Program-made: the position numbers and the translations under genes
Notes under the pieces: model-generated
What the model saw: the letters and a program-made list of their open reading frames with translations, nothing else
Database searches by the model: none
Told to the model about the DNA's origin: nothing
Part shown: in pieces, positions 1 through 11,700 of the stretch
Position numbering within the stretch: the stretch's first letter is position 1
How the letters are laid out: every line of letters starts with the position of its first letter
DNA from: Xiphydria camelus
Lineage: Eukaryota > Arthropoda > Insecta > Hymenoptera > Xiphydriidae
Assembly (NCBI GenBank): GCA_963678675.1
Contig: OY783195.1
Location: 15,356,143 to 15,420,142, forward strand
Length of the DNA stretch: 64,000 bases
Reading direction: 5' to 3'

Positions 1-485
1 TCGTTCAGGCGATGTAAAGATCACATCTTTGACCACACTTGCAGCTTGCGCTTGTCCTGAAGATCGAAGGCTCATTTGAGTAGCATAGGCAAGTTGTTCG
101 ACTTCAACGTCTCTTCTCAATGTCGCCGTCCTCCTGCGCTTTGTACGGTCAGAACTTTCTTTAAAACTTGCTTTAGGGCGACCACGTATCATAGGTGTAA
201 GGTTTTCGTAATTGTCAAATTTGAGGGTGCTTTCCAGCCAATTCTTGTTTTTCAGATTAAAGTGGTCCCTATTCCGACTTGCTTTCAACCATTTGTTTTT
301 ATATTGATTTTTAAAATGACCTAATTTGCCTTTCAAAGTTGAAAGCTGCGTATCCGGGCAATGTGTCTGATTCTTGACAAAATCTTGCAGGTATATGAAC
401 TGGTCATCTAATTTTGTAGCGTTAGATCGTTGCAGAATATCCACTAAATGCATTCTTTTCACCTCCCATACAATTGTACTCGATC
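1..485 (-). CDS. Partial internal exon of an unassigned protein (runs off the window)
   Basis: On the minus strand the frame is open from a good splice acceptor (pyrimidine tract ending TTTCAG, plus-strand 486-491) to position 1. The first in-frame Met is at 453. About 150 residues are visible. They are basic and polar and include a GRPKASFKESSDRTKRRR segment near 260-205 of the minus-strand path, then a helix-like stretch containing EQLAYATQMSLRSSGQAQAA. This GRP...F..SS.RTKRRR signature resembles dispersed arthropod proteins that are often repeat-encoded, but I cannot assign a family or function. The acceptor argues for an internal exon rather than a start at 453. The downstream part lies outside the window. 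The retroelement at 866-6206 would sit in an upstream intron or flank. Confidence 0.45.
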
Positions 486-849
486 CTGAAAGATAAAATA
501 AAAATATCATAATCAAGTCCAATTTCAAAAAGTCATAATTTCGAGTACTCGAGAAAAAAATTGTTTAGCAGCTTAATTCGTAAAAATTCGCAAAATTTGA
601 TGATTGGAACTTTTAAAGGAATGTTTCAGTTACAATAAAAACAAAGTTTCAATACTTGATACGGTTGGATAACGTACTAAAAGTTTACAAACATTCTATG
701 ACAAGTAGAAATATATTTCCATTAATGGACTGAAAATTTAATATTTTTATAAGTAAAACGTAACACTCTTATATTAATGATAATTATTAAAATAAGTTGT
801 CCTCACCTGTAGGTATCTCTTCCATATTAACATTGGTTCAAGTTAAGTT
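486..849. other. AT-rich non-coding stretch
   Basis: No recognisable gene. The sequence is AT-rich and, read on the minus strand, would be intron upstream of the 1-485 exon. Confidence 0.5.
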
Positions 850-865
850 TCAAATTGCCAGGAGA
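850..865. repeat. Left target-site duplication of the non-LTR element
   Basis: The 16-mer tcaaattgccaggaga is repeated exactly at 6207-6222. The two copies bracket the non-LTR retrotransposon and define its ends. Confidence 0.9.
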
Positions 866-1076
866 TGATGATGATGAATTGATGGGTGGCATAAACCGGG
901 CGCTCAGTCCTGTTGGACCATTGTGCCCGATCCCCAGCTGGGGCAGCCCAATCAAACGTGACATCGGGGTATGTCGGCCTCCCTCGCAAGGCCTGGAGAC
1001 TGTGCCCAAAGGTCGGCGAAGCGGCCCTTAATCCAGTTATGAGCCGCCTCCCTCACAGTCCCCATTGAGACACCTA

Positions 1077-2865
1077 TTACCCGTCCGGGCTCAGGGTTAG
1101 GCTGCGAAGAGCCACTTCGTCGGCTTTCTCGTTGCCGTGGATTCCGGTATGACCCGGCACCCACAACAGCTTTACCTGATTCTCATAAGAGAGCCGCTCC
1201 AGCAGATTCCTACAGTCCCGGACCAGCTCTGACGTGGCTCTCACTGAGGAAAGCGATCCAAGCGCAGCCCGGCTGTCACTGCAGATATAAATGTGCTTGC
1301 CCTTGTAGCTCTTGTTCAGCATGAATCTGATACAGGCCCAGATGGCAAACACCTCTATCTGGAAAACCGTGACGTCGCTGCCCAAGGCGAAAGATATTTC
1401 CACCCTAGGCCCGCCGCACCAGATTCCCGCCCCATCTTGGACCCGTCCGTGAACCAGACAAGTCCCTTCGGAGACAGAAGACCATTTTTGTCCTCCTCCC
1501 AGGACGATCTGTCCGGAAGGAGAACATGGAATCGATGCTGAAAGAAGAAATAGCTCTCCTGGCATCGATCCCCTTCTTTGAAGCGAACCTTTCCAGCACT
1601 CCGTTCCCCCGAAGGATCGCGGCGTGCCCCCTAGCCGCCTGCCTCCAGTGTCCACTGAAGTGCAGGCGCAGCGCCGTCTTCCTCGCCCCAGCCTCCGCCA
1701 TAAGGTGCGGAGGTGCCAGGTTGAGGAGGGCCCCCATGGCCAAGGTCGGAGTGGTACGCAATGCACCGGTGATCCCCAGGCATGCGAGTCTATAGACTCT
1801 AAGTAGCGTCTTGCAGTTTATGTCCCTTGCAAGAGAGGGCCACCATACCACCAACGCGAAGCAGAGTTGAGGTACCAAGATGGCGGTGTAAATCCATGCC
1901 ACCACCTTCGGCCTCAACACCCATGTACAGCTAAACATCCTTCTACAGCCCCAGATGGTGGAAATTGCCTTCTGAGCTTGTTTATTGATGTGATTCCTCC
2001 AGGAGAGTTTGCTATCCAGCGTCACCCCTAAATAGCGCACTACCCCAGAGGTCTTCAGCTTTACGCCGAAGATGGAAGGAGCTACAAAAGTGAGGTTCCT
2101 CTTACGCATGAACAGTACCATCTCTGTTTTGTTAGGATTAACCTTCAGCGACTGAGACAGGCACCAGTTCTGCACAAGGACCAGCGCGCGTTGCATCCGC
2201 CACGCTAGAAATCCATGATCTTTCCCTTTAACAGAGATAGCTAAGTCATCGGCATAACCCTGTACGGTGAAACCAGCCTTCCTGAGCCTAACCAGAAGCC
2301 CGTGCACCACCAGAGTCCACAGGAGTGGAGAAAGTACACCCCCCTGCGGACAACCCCTGGCAGCCCGGGCCTCTACCTCGGCGTCCCCAAGACTGGCCCA
2401 AACCATCCGCGTTTGCAGCATATTTTGGATCCAGCAGACGATAGAATCATCGATGCCGAACCCTCTCGCCGCTTCGCATATAGCTTCGAAGAAGGTATTA
2501 TCAAATGCCCCCTCAATGTCCAAAAACACACTCAGAACCGATTCTTTCCTATCGAGAGACCCCTCTATCTCGCGGACGAGACAGTGAAGAGCCGTCTCTA
2601 CGGATTTACCGGTCTGGTATGCGTGCTGAGTCCGCTCTATCGGTCTTTCAACCAGAGCGGTATCTCTAATGTACCTATCAACCAGTCTCTCCAGCGTTTT
2701 AAGCATGAAGGACGTAAGACTGATAGGTCTAAAAGACTTGGCCTGGTCATAGCAGCTCTTACCCGGTTTGGGTATGAAAACTACCCTGACTTCCCTCCAA
2801 GCCTTAGGGGTATAACCCAGAGCCAAACAGGATCTGAAGATGGTACAGAGGTGTTTAAATAGGTC

Positions 2866-2896
<31 letters not shown>

Positions 2897-4310
2897 CTCC
2901 CTCCTGTAGGAGAGCCGGAAAGATATCATCCACCCCAGGGCTTTTGTATCTCTCAAAGGAGTTAATGACCCACTTGATCCTGCTGAAAGTGACCACCTTC
3001 GTGGCTGTCTTCCAGTCCCCCGTTCCACCTCTCCGTCAAATCTCTTCGACGAGGGGCATCCCTTGCACCGTGGTGACGGAGCCCGGAAAATGCACCTCCA
3101 AGAGGTGCGTTAATATGTCTTCATGGCACTCCGCACTTCTACCATCTGGGAGTGTGAGTCCATCAAGACGGATAGGTTGGCCGGATACAAAGACCCTGCG
3201 CAGTCTGGCGACTAGAGGTAGAGCCACAAGCTCCTCGCAGAATCCCTTCCAGGTTTCCCTTTTGGAGGATCTGACTAGTTTCTTATAGGCCCTCTGTGAA
3301 GACCTATAATTTTCCCAGTCCAGATCCCGGTCGGTTTTTACCGCCTTATTCAGCAACCTACGGGTGCCCCTGCGGAGTCTGTCAAGCTCCTTACTCCACC
3401 AGGGCACCCTGGTGCTGTTACTGCGTCGTTTTTCCGGACACGCAGACTGTAGGTCTGAATGACGACAGCTTGTAGACCATCTACCGCGCCGTCAATCATC
3501 CCCTCCGTCCTTAGGCAGCCCCCCCCCCCCCCCGCAACTCCCGGAGCCTCTCACCGAGCTTTCCCTTATAGGTGGTCCAGTTAGTGGCCCTAGGGTTACG
3601 GTAGACCGCCGTTGTACCCGAATCCGCGTCTCCCTCGATGCTGAAAGTAATGCTGGAGCGTTACCTCTCCATTCACCCGCCAGTCTTTAATCGCATGAGC
3701 CAACTTGCGTGAGCTCAAGGTAATTTCGATCACCTCCTGTCTGCAGGAGGTGACGAAGGTAGGTCTCGACCCCTTATTAAGGACCTCGAGATCCGTCGTC
3801 GAGAGGTATTCCAGCAAAGCCGTTCCTCTCTTGTTAATATCTGAGCTGTCCCAGATGATGTGGTGTGAATTTGCATCGCACCCCACCACAAGCTGAAGCC
3901 CTTCGTTTTTGCAGTGGTCCACCAGGTCACTGAATTCCCTCGTCGGGGGAGGATCCTCAGAGTCGTGCGGGAAATAGGCCGACCCCACCACTACGTCAGT
4001 CACCTTGCCTCCCACCTTTAACCTGATCTTCGCTACCGCTAGGTCCCTGGTGCAGAACCTTTGAAGTCTCAAGGCACTGTATCTTTTGCTGACATAGACA
4101 CAGGCCCTGGGACCCTCTCTCGGGGGTGCACAAATCAAATTGCCACCCCTCAGTTGCAGCCCTGCAATTCTGCCCTCTCCTAAGATCCAGGGCTCTTGAA
4201 TTAGAGCTACATCTGTTTGCTCCACCGTTAGACCTCGGCCAAAAATTCGCCGAGGCCGCTTTGCAGTGTTGCAAATTAATCTGCGAGAAATTTGTCTTTT
4301 CCATAGCCAT
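1077..4310 (-). pseudogene. Non-LTR ORF2: endonuclease, reverse transcriptase, RNase H (frameshifted)
   Basis: The endonuclease starts near 4310 (INLQHCKAAS), changes frame near 4245, and continues with LIQEPW and GCDANSHHIIW to about 3620. A linker with WWSKELDRLRR lies at 3407-3036. The reverse transcriptase runs from about 2980 to 1500 and shows FRPISLTSF, the motif A Asp in FLDIEGAFD, RGCPQGGVLSPLLW, and the YADD catalytic box near 2245. The RNase H domain keeps FTDGS, QIEVFAI, CSDSRAA and NEKADE, so all four acidic residues survive. However, FTDGS and the following GAG segment lie in different frames near 1400. Further frame changes occur near 4245, 3600-3400 and 3000-2830. A (TC)n tract interrupts the RT region. 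The product would nick the target, copy the element RNA and degrade the hybrid. This copy cannot make one polypeptide. Confidence 0.88.
2864..2896. repeat. (TC)n microsatellite inside the RT coding region
   Basis: About 30 bp of TC repeat lies in the N-terminal RT region of the degenerate ORF2. It adds an Arg-Glu run in one frame just after the KSPGVDDIFPALLQ segment. It looks like slippage after the ORF lost function. Confidence 0.8.
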
Positions 4311-4504
4311 AGGGACTATGGATTAGCCAGTCCTCGCCAGCTGGGGAGTGAGAGGGCCCGAATTAGCGAGCCCCCTCTCCTCCACCTCCCCCAGGAGTGT
4401 CCCCCTGAGATGAGGCAGAAGACCGGCCAGCCAGGGTCCCTTGGAGAGTCCTCTGGACTCCCTTCCGGGTCTCCTCCCGACCAGTCTTCATCAACGCGCG
4501 TGCC

Positions 4505-5847
4505 TTAGAGGGTCTCCCCTTCTCCCCCCATCCCTCCCCATCTTCCCATCTTCTGGGGCGGATTCGGTGCCCCACCCGCGGACTCCGAGGGTCCGCCCCC
4601 GGAGGTCTTCGCGGTAGGACACCGCTCCGCAACATCGCACGAAGGGCCGGATGTCGAGACCGAGCCGGACCCCCGAGCCAAAACTGGCTCAAAGGCTCTC
4701 TGACCCTCCCCAGAACCTCCCCTCGTATCCTTCGATGATGCTTTAGCGGCTGTGGAAGAAGCCTCGCGATCCTCCCGGGCACCAGACAGAGCCTCTTTAA
4801 AGAGTACCCGTCCGATACCTAGGTGAGCCGCTAGTCCCCTCTCCTTTAGCCACTTCAGTGACATGGCGTCCACTCCTAAGGCGAGTTGGACAGAGCGCTG
4901 CCCAACCTTCCTGTCCCACACCCTCCAAAGTTGGGTGTGAAGACCGGGATTCTGCCTCTTTAGTCTCCCCAAGATATCTCCTCCGGGATACCCGGGACAA
5001 CCAGCGTCATCTTGCCGAGTCTAGGAATATTCTCCCCCTCCAACAATGTCAGAGAGGCATCCCTCCAAGGCATTAAGGTTGGGACCGTGGCCCTGAACCA
5101 TGTTTTTTCCACCTCTGTTGGGCAGAGAATCACCAGGAGCCCTTGTTCGAGCCTGTACCCGTCGAAGCATGGGATCTCCGCCCCCAAGGGCATGGAGTCC
5201 ATAGCTCGTCCGAGCGCCAGCCCGATCAAGTCCCCTTGTCGTTGGTCGAAGGCGGCCTCCGGATAGCCGGATGGTGCGATTGCTACCCTGCTGCTCCTCA
5301 AAGTCGCCTCCCCATAGGAAGCAGGATTCGGGAAAAACCTACCTCTCTTGGGTTTATTAGTCACCTCCGGGGGGGTACCATCCGACGGCCGAGCCCTTTT
5401 TCGGCTCTCGTCGTTGATCCCCTCCGAAGGTGCGTTTTGTCGCCCGTCGATAAGGGGTTGCCCACTGACTGAGCCTCCCTCATCAACAGACGCTACCTCC
5501 AACCCTAATATCGCCTCCGGGTTCGGCGCCGGAGAAGACCCGAGCCCGACCAATTTGGCCATGCGAGCCTTCATCCTCGCCGCTCCCGAGCGATTCTTCC
5601 TCTTCCGTTTAGGAACCGAGGCCTCAGAGGGAACAGTAGAAGCTTCATCCCTCCCGGCCTTAGGTTCCTCGGTTCCGGTTAAGGACAGGCAACTGTCCGC
5701 CAATGAGGCCAGAGCCCCGTCGCCTTCCAGAGCCCGCCGCCCATCCGTCCCCATTGCAACGAGTGGAGTTGCCTCCGAGGAGGCCTCCCCATCCACCAGT
5801 ATAAAAGTGCTTTTAATGTTTTCAATAAAAATCTCACGAGTAGACAT
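4505..5847 (-). pseudogene. Non-LTR ORF1 (gag-like, DUF4780-type), one frameshift
   Basis: The frame opens with MSTREIFIEN at 5847 and stays open to 4960. It then continues in another frame from about 4972 (GRLKRQNPGLHTQLWRVWDR) to 4505. The N-terminal half is low complexity and basic (PKRKRKNRSG, KRARPS). The C-terminal half has SGYPEAAFDQRQGDLIGLAL, FDGYRLEQGLLVILC and WFRATVPTLMPW. These resemble the DUF4780-type domain found in ORF1 of insect non-LTR elements. The expected role is binding element RNA. No CCHC knuckle is seen. The DUF4780 label is from memory of the pattern and needs a profile search. Confidence 0.7.
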
Positions 5848-6206
5848 GAATTAAACGGTCCGCCCCCGCAGAGCCTACCATGCGAAGGTAAGGCTAAATA
5901 CAATGGGGTGGCGCCTGATGCCCCAAGGGCATCGTTTGCGGCACTGTAACCCCAGTGTCATACAGCTCTCGGCACGATGGCTTACGCCTTAGCTTTGGGG
6001 AGCTGGTCCGCGGCGGGGCTTTAGCTTCCCTGGGGCGATTTTTCACCCGGGTTGCTGTATGGCACCCGCTAACCAGGGTCCTCCATGGGCCTCTAGGAGG
6101 ACCACTTCATTCCCTGGCCATCCTCCTATCCGCCACCCGGGGACGCGCCCGGTTGGAGCTCACCCAGTATTCCCCGCACTCCTTTACGGAGATTAGGGAA
6201 CCCGGG

Positions 6207-6222
6207 TCAAATTGCCAGGAGA
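6207..6222. repeat. Right target-site duplication of the non-LTR element
   Basis: Exact second copy of the 16-mer at 850-865. The element's 5' end (CCCGGG on the plus strand) abuts it. Confidence 0.9.
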
Positions 6223-6553
6223 AATAAACGAAAGCAGCAGTAATTTCACAGTAGCACAGTGATACATAAGCAATCAGTAGAACGAACAAGTTTCGACTGG
6301 TACAGTGTCCGTCACGACGAACGCAGCGACCATATTATCCCGTTATAAATGCAGGCAGGTATATACAAATAATTCGTGGTATTAGTTGGGTATAAAGGTT
6401 GAATTTCATTTTCCGTTTAATGGCCAGCTTTTTGGGCCAAATACCCCACTGTGGGCCGTCTGAATTTGAACTAGGCACTGCTTGGACGATGCTCGATTGA
6501 TTCATTAAGAAATTCAGAAGGCCCCCACCTGATCGGTTTTCCGTGCGACACAT
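6223..6553. other. Unassigned stretch between the retroelement and a fold-back element
   Basis: No gene or repeat family recognised. It is probably the continuation of the sequence that received the retroelement. Confidence 0.4.
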
Positions 6554-6949
6554 ATAGTATATGATATACACTGTACACATTCACTACAAAGGGATTTTTA
6601 CACTTTTATGGTAATTCGGCATATGATGATTCTTAATTTTTTGGAACAGTCTTTCAATGATATTATTTATTTATTTATTATTATTTCAATGCTTCCTTTA
6701 CTATGAACGAGTTCGCGTCTCACGATACGAGGTGCTTCATTTCTTTAAGTCTTCTGGCCTCTCACTTCTTCATTTTATAAAAATTATATTAAATTAAGAA
6801 ATAGGTCCAAAGATACTTTTTGTATCTATGCTTTTTTAACCAAAAATGTTTTATAGTGCGGTTGTTTCATTGGAAATTAAATGCGAAAGGACCCTTGCCT
6901 CTTACTTTTACATCCAGTTACAAATTATATAATCGACGGAAAAATAATT

Positions 6950-7616
6950 TTAATCCTCGTCACTGTTTTCGTCTACTACGGGAACAATTCCATTTCTCAA
7001 GAACATTTTACTGAGTATTTCAGCTGGTCGAATAATTTTTGATAAGTATCTTGCATTTGATAAATAGTACACAATAGCAGCAACGTGAGAACAGCAGCCA
7101 ACTGTTCTTCTGCCATTAGCACATTCACATGCATAGTTTATTATCCCAGAAATCCCGATACTGTTGCAAGTAGCTTAGTAGCAACCGTTCTTTTATTCGG
7201 AATTTTAACGTACTCCTCAGTTTCACATTCGTTTTAAACGTTACTTCGAATACTGATCCATTAGACGATGATTCAGAAGAAAAATCAGGTTCACTTTCGG
7301 AATCTGAGGTCTTTTTTCCCGGTTTTCAATAAATAGAAAGTCGACATTTATTACACAACATGTCGTTGACCTTCATTTGCCTACCAAGTACAGCAGTATA
7401 AGTTTCTGCTTCAGTAGCATTACTGATCAATTTTTGTTTACTTCCAGTTCGTTTCAAATCGATTGCGTCGCATCTACTACATATTAGTATTTTTCTTAAC
7501 TTCGACATGTTTAGATAGCAGTAATGTTTGATGAGATTTAGTGAAATATTTACAGTGAATAATAAATGACAAAATGTCTGTTCGTGATCCCATTCCTCAG
7601 GGTTGAATCTCCTCAA
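6950..7616 (-). pseudogene. Remnant transposon protein: N-terminal Cys-rich part joined to SWIM zinc-finger C-terminus
   Basis: From 7616 the minus strand encodes MRRFNPEEWDHEQTF, then CSRCDAID and DMLCNKCRLSIY (paired CxxC motifs), and reaches a stop near 7326. An acidic Ser-rich linker follows. At about 7140-6950 comes ACECANGRRTVGCCSHVAAI and then RYLSKIIRPAEI up to a stop at 6950-6952. CxC...GCCSH is the SWIM zinc-finger pattern often found at the C-terminus of transposon proteins. The catalytic core is missing, so this is a deletion relic. It may have been a DNA-binding part of a transposase. Which class it belongs to is not clear. Confidence 0.6.
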
Positions 7617-7836
7617 GCATTTTTAAGGCGAGCTTCTGCAGAATCCTAGCACTGCACTCGATTTGATAGACTCCGTCGGCGAGGTCAAGTTACGATGTGT
7701 TACACTACTCTACACTACACTGACTGGTTCACCGAGCTTCATTGACAGAGAGTGTACTGAGAGTTGACTGCTAGTTGACTTCTAGTAGACTGCCCTAACG
7801 CGCGTTTAATTACAATTTATTTAGCCTTATGTTTAA

Positions 7837-8230
7837 CCCTTCGTCACTCGCTATATGAGCGCGGCGCCGCCGTTTTTAGATTTTAAGTGATTTTGTAAAT
7901 TTTTTACTATTAGAAAAATTCGAAAAAAAATATAATTGCTTCCTTTAAACATTTCTGAAACGGCCCGTAGCTATAATTTTTCAAAAAATACACTTGCGCA
8001 ACTAAAAAAAAGATAATTGTCCGAGCGAACGAAAAAGCGGCGCCGAGCCGCCCAGTGCGAGTAGCTCTCCGACAAACGCTCGAGATACAGTGTTGCCACA
8101 ACGTACTTACATTCGTCCTACTCGCGCGCATCACTAAACGTCAATGTGGCAACAGCGTGCTAGTTTAGCACGGCGGCTCAGCGCTCGCCATGCGACCGCC
8201 TAAGGTCAGTTTCTAGCGAGTTACGAAGGG
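7837..8230. mobile_element. TTAA-flanked inverted-repeat element (piggyBac-like MITE)
   Basis: The element is bounded by TTAA at 7833-7836 and 8231-8234. The termini are CCCTTCGTcACTCGC on the left and GCGAGTtACGAAGGG on the right. CCC termini with TTAA duplications are typical of piggyBac-type mobilisation. A small hairpin (CGCTatatgAGCG) and the palindrome GCGGCGCCGC lie just inside the left end. No coding capacity. It is nested in the fold-back element. Confidence 0.75.
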
Positions 8231-8966
8231 TTAACAGAAATTATAAGACGGTGGGGATAGCGTGGGCTAATGTGCTCCTTCCTTCCTAATCGGTCACTTT
8301 CTGGAATTCGTTCCCTTGACAATGTTAATCGCTCAGAGTGTAATGAGAAGTAAATGAAAATTGGGTTCGATTAACCGGGGGAATTATGACGTATATGTAA
8401 CTGTTGAGAAGTATGAATTCTGGAAACCGATTGAAGGAAAAGCCGGAGAAAGTTGAAATCCATTCATTTAGCCGAGACGTGAATTTCGTAAGCTGAAATA
8501 CTCAATAAAATGTTCTTGAGAAATGGAATCGTTCCCGTAGTAGACGAAAACAGTGACGAGGATTAAAATTGTTTTTCCGGCGAATATATAATTTGTAACT
8601 GGATATAAAAGTAAGAAACAAGGGTCCTTTCATATTTAATTTCTAATAAAGCAACCGCACTATAAAACATTTGTGGTTAAAAAAGCATAGATACAAAAAG
8701 TCTCCTTGGACCTATTTCTTAATTTAATATAATTTTTCTAAAATAAAGAAGTGAGAGGCCAGAAGACTTACAGAAATGAAGCACCCCGTATCGTGAGACG
8801 CGAGCTCGTTCATAGTAAAGGAAGCATTGAAATAATAATAAATAAATAAATAATATCATTGAAAGACTGTTCCAAAAAATTAACAATTATCATATGCCGA
8901 ATTACCATAAAAGTGTAAAAATTCCTTTGTAGTGAATGTACAGTGTATATCATATATACCTATATA

Positions 8967-10174
8967 CAGGGTGAATCAGGTTAAACGTCATTTTTTTTAT
9001 ATGTGATAGAAGAACAACAAAAAAGTACTTTCATAAGAAAATTTTTTTCAAAAATGTTTCCTAACAAAGATACAGGGTATCAAAGTTTCGAAAAAAAAAA
9101 TTTTTTTTTTCTCACCATAATTTTTAAACTACTTGATCGATTTCCATAAAATTTCGCACACAGGCTAATGTAGAACAGCTCTAAGCAATAGTTAAATAAT
9201 TTTTTTTAATTCTCCAGTAGCGTAGATACTAGGGGCCGGTACCCCCCTTTCCCCCTCCCAATCTTCGGCGCCACTGGATATTTTACAAAGAAAATTTAAT
9301 TATTGGATTCTCCGTTTAATTTAAAGAAAAAATCTCAAAAACGAAGTCACAAATCAAAAATTTGCAAGGGTGATTTTTTTCTTTAAATTAAACGGGGAAT
9401 CCAATAATTAAATTTTCTTTGCAAAATATCCAGTGGCGCTGAAGATTGGGAAGGGGGAAAGGGGGGTACCGGCCCCCAGTATCTACGCCACTGGAGAATT
9501 TTTTAAAATTATTTAATTATTACTTAGAGCTGTACGACATTAGTCTGTGTGCGAAATTTCATGGAACTCGATCAAGTAGTTTAGAAGTTATGATGAGAAA
9601 ACCATTTTTTTTTCGAAACTTTGACACCCTATATCTTTGTTAGGAAACATTTTTGAAAAAAATTTTCTCATGAGAATCTATTTTCTTTTGTTGCTCTATC
9701 ACATATCACAATTAATGGAGTTCAACCTAGCTTTGGCCTGCTCGCAACCCTATAAATTAAAATAAATATCTCAAAAACGAAGCCATAAATCAAAAATTTG
9801 CAAGGGTGATTTTTTTCTCTAAATTAAGCGGGGAATCCAATAATTAAATTTTCTTTGCAAAATATCCAGTGGCGCCGAAGATTGGGAGGGGGAAAGGGGG
9901 GTACCGGCCCCAGTATCTACGCCACTGGAGAATTTTTTAAAATTATTTAATTATTGCTTAGAGCTGTTCTACATCAGCCTGTGTGCGAAATTTCATGGAA
10001 ATCAATCAAGTAGTTTAGAAGTTATGATGAGAAAACCATTTTTTTTTCGAAACTTTGACACCCTGTATCTTTGTTAGGAAACATTTTTGAAAAAAATTTT
10101 CTTATGAAAGTCTACTTTTTTGTTGTTGTTCTATCACATATAAAAAAAAATTACGTTTAACCTGGTCCACCCTG
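8967..10174. mobile_element. TA-flanked inverted-repeat element with three copies of one module
   Basis: Termini CAGGGTGaAtCAGGTTAAAC (left) and its near-complement (right) are flanked by TA at 8965-8966 and 10175-10176. Inside, the module at 8967-9345 recurs inverted at about 9362-9720 and again inverted at about 9775-10174. Each copy carries the GC-rich ggggtaccggcccc segment and the caaatcaaaaatttgcaagg segment. The TA duplications suggest Tc1/mariner-type mobilisation. No protein is encoded. Confidence 0.75.
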
Positions 10175-10434
10175 TATAGAATGTAGGTGATGAGCCGTGT
10201 ACATTTGTTAATATTTTTCAGTGAGGTACACTTCCGATGTAATCAGGAATTTTCACATATTTTTTTATACATAAATGGTTTGAGCACGTAAAAAAGTTGG
10301 GCCGTGTTTTTTTATTTTTCTTTCTGACGCGCGAAATTAAGCCGTAAAAAATTAATAAAGTTTGCGATAAACTCCGCCCACTTGAAACAGCCGGTCGAGC
10401 GGCACGCCGTGCCGTGACGTCACTACTAGATATA

Positions 10435-10657
10435 CAGGGTGTCCCAGAAAATACACGCCAGCGTATCGGGTTGCATATCGGTAGACGCACCCGATCCAAG
10501 ATGGTTCTCTAAAATTCGGTGGTAATACCGACAGCCCAGACGCGAACCGAATAGACGTTCCAGTCCGAAAGACATCGGTCATCGCAATAGTGGTGAATGT
10601 AACAGACGCTCCGTATAGTTTGATAATCGTTTGGCGTGTATTTTCTGGGACACCCTG
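10435..10657. mobile_element. MITE with CAGGGTGTCCCAG termini
   Basis: The 223-bp unit has a 26-bp terminal inverted repeat (CAGGGTGTCCCAGAAAATAC...) and TA on both sides. The same terminus occurs at 17169 and, in a related form, at 33254-33652. Non-coding. Confidence 0.8.
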
Positions 10658-10659
10658 TA

Positions 10660-11325
10660 GATAGACTAGAAGGCCTGCAGGCGGACCATTACCATGTGCA
10701 GTGACGTCACTATATATAGTAACTAGTGCCGCGCATAACGCGGCGTTTCACTGGGGAGGCGTGGTCATGCCTACTTTTGCTACTTTTAAAGTAATGTTTT
10801 TGGGGTAGAAGTTTTTTTTATCAAGTTTCTCTCTCTCTCTACTATTGTGTGTGTGCTACTGTGTTTTGAATAACTTTAACTATTACGTCTGCTGTGTTTC
10901 ATGCATATTAAAATTTCATGCAAATTCCTAATTGGAAAAAATATGTTATTAAGGACATTCCAATGAAAAAATGAGCAAAAAATTGTAGGTGTCGCAATTA
11001 ATTATAACCTAAAAAAATTGTTGAAAAATTTCATAATTTTTTTTCTCGAATTTTCAGATTCAATTTTTTTTTTGAATTGGCTCTTCAGAAAGACTAACAT
11101 ATATTTTTTTACTTAAAATCGGTCGAGCCGTTCGAGAGAAAAAAATGTTTTTCGATTTTACTTCCCCCCCTCATAACTCCTCCTATAGCGATTGGGGGGG
11201 CTAAAAATTTAGGAGATTTAATTTCTCATAGATGCCTATCGATGATATAAATTTGGTGCTGATACGCGTGGGGGCAGATTGCACATGCTTATTCCGCTAG
11301 GCCCTTTTGTCACGAGAAAAACATT
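10660..11325. other. Non-coding, AT-rich with short TC/TG tracts
   Basis: No gene seen. Short simple-sequence tracts occur near 10830-10850, and homopolymer C and G runs near 11165-11200. Confidence 0.4.
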
Positions 11326-11493
11326 GGGCAGAGAAAAATATTAGAAAGGTTTTATATTAACAAAATTAAAGACAATATAAATATTAAAACTGATAGTGTT
11401 GAACTTTATCAAATTTATCAATTAATAATTAAAAAATTAAAATGTAGATGTAACAATAATATTGATTATAGAGATTGGTTTATGGGTTATTAA
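11326..11493 (+). pseudogene. Relic C-terminus of a Penelope-like retroelement (GIY-YIG region)
   Basis: A 55-codon frame encodes GQRKILERFYINKIKDNINI and then KTDSVELYQIYQ before a TAA at 11491. This matches the end of the GIY-YIG endonuclease region of Penelope-like elements, where an (E/L)xxYIxK...N(T)DSxEL pattern precedes the stop. The rest of the polyprotein is absent upstream. Some 200 bp downstream lies a hammerhead-like motif, which is also usual for the termini of these elements. The assignment rests on pattern memory and position. Confidence 0.5.
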
Positions 11494-11700
11494 CAATACT
11501 TTCGTATTTGACATTATTAAGATGAGAGTGTTATTAGTAAATATTGTTAGGGGGTTAAGGAGAAGGAAGGAATATAAGTAGGGAATGGAGCTGATAACGG
11601 TTGATAAAGTTATAGATATAAATAGGGAAAGGAGGGGATAATGGTTGATAGAATTATAGATATAAATAGGGAATTCAAGTATCTGTGGGTCATTATGTCT

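Larger units (their letters stand above)
866..6206 (-). mobile_element. Full-length non-LTR retrotransposon, I/R1/LOA-type (EN-RT-RNase H), degenerate
   Basis: A 5.34-kb element lies on the minus strand between exact 16-bp target-site duplications (850-865 and 6207-6222). Its 3' end is a short ATC-type repeat next to 866. Its GC-rich 5' UTR begins near 6206. ORF1 is at about 5847-4505 and ORF2 at about 4310-1077. The ORF2 order (AP-like endonuclease, reverse transcriptase, RNase H) is that of the I/R1/LOA group. The exact clade cannot be fixed without a tree. Frameshifts in both ORFs make it non-autonomous now. The intact TSD shows a single target-primed insertion that kept the whole element. 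Confidence 0.9.
6554..8961. mobile_element. Fold-back DNA element with about 470-bp inverted arms
   Basis: Arm 6554-7027 is the reverse complement, with few differences, of 8490-8961. Both begin with tatatgatatacactgtac at the outer end. Each arm contains the same coding end (a SWIM-type zinc-finger C-terminus ending DENSDED-stop), so two copies of a gene 3' end point outward. The spacer keeps an N-terminal piece of the same protein and a nested TTAA-flanked element. It looks like a deletion derivative of a transposon that became palindromic. The superfamily was not determined. Confidence 0.75.

Noticed and set aside
76..324. Plus-strand open frame opposite the 1-485 exon
   Set aside because: Shadow of the minus-strand exon, which has the better composition, a splice acceptor and motif content.
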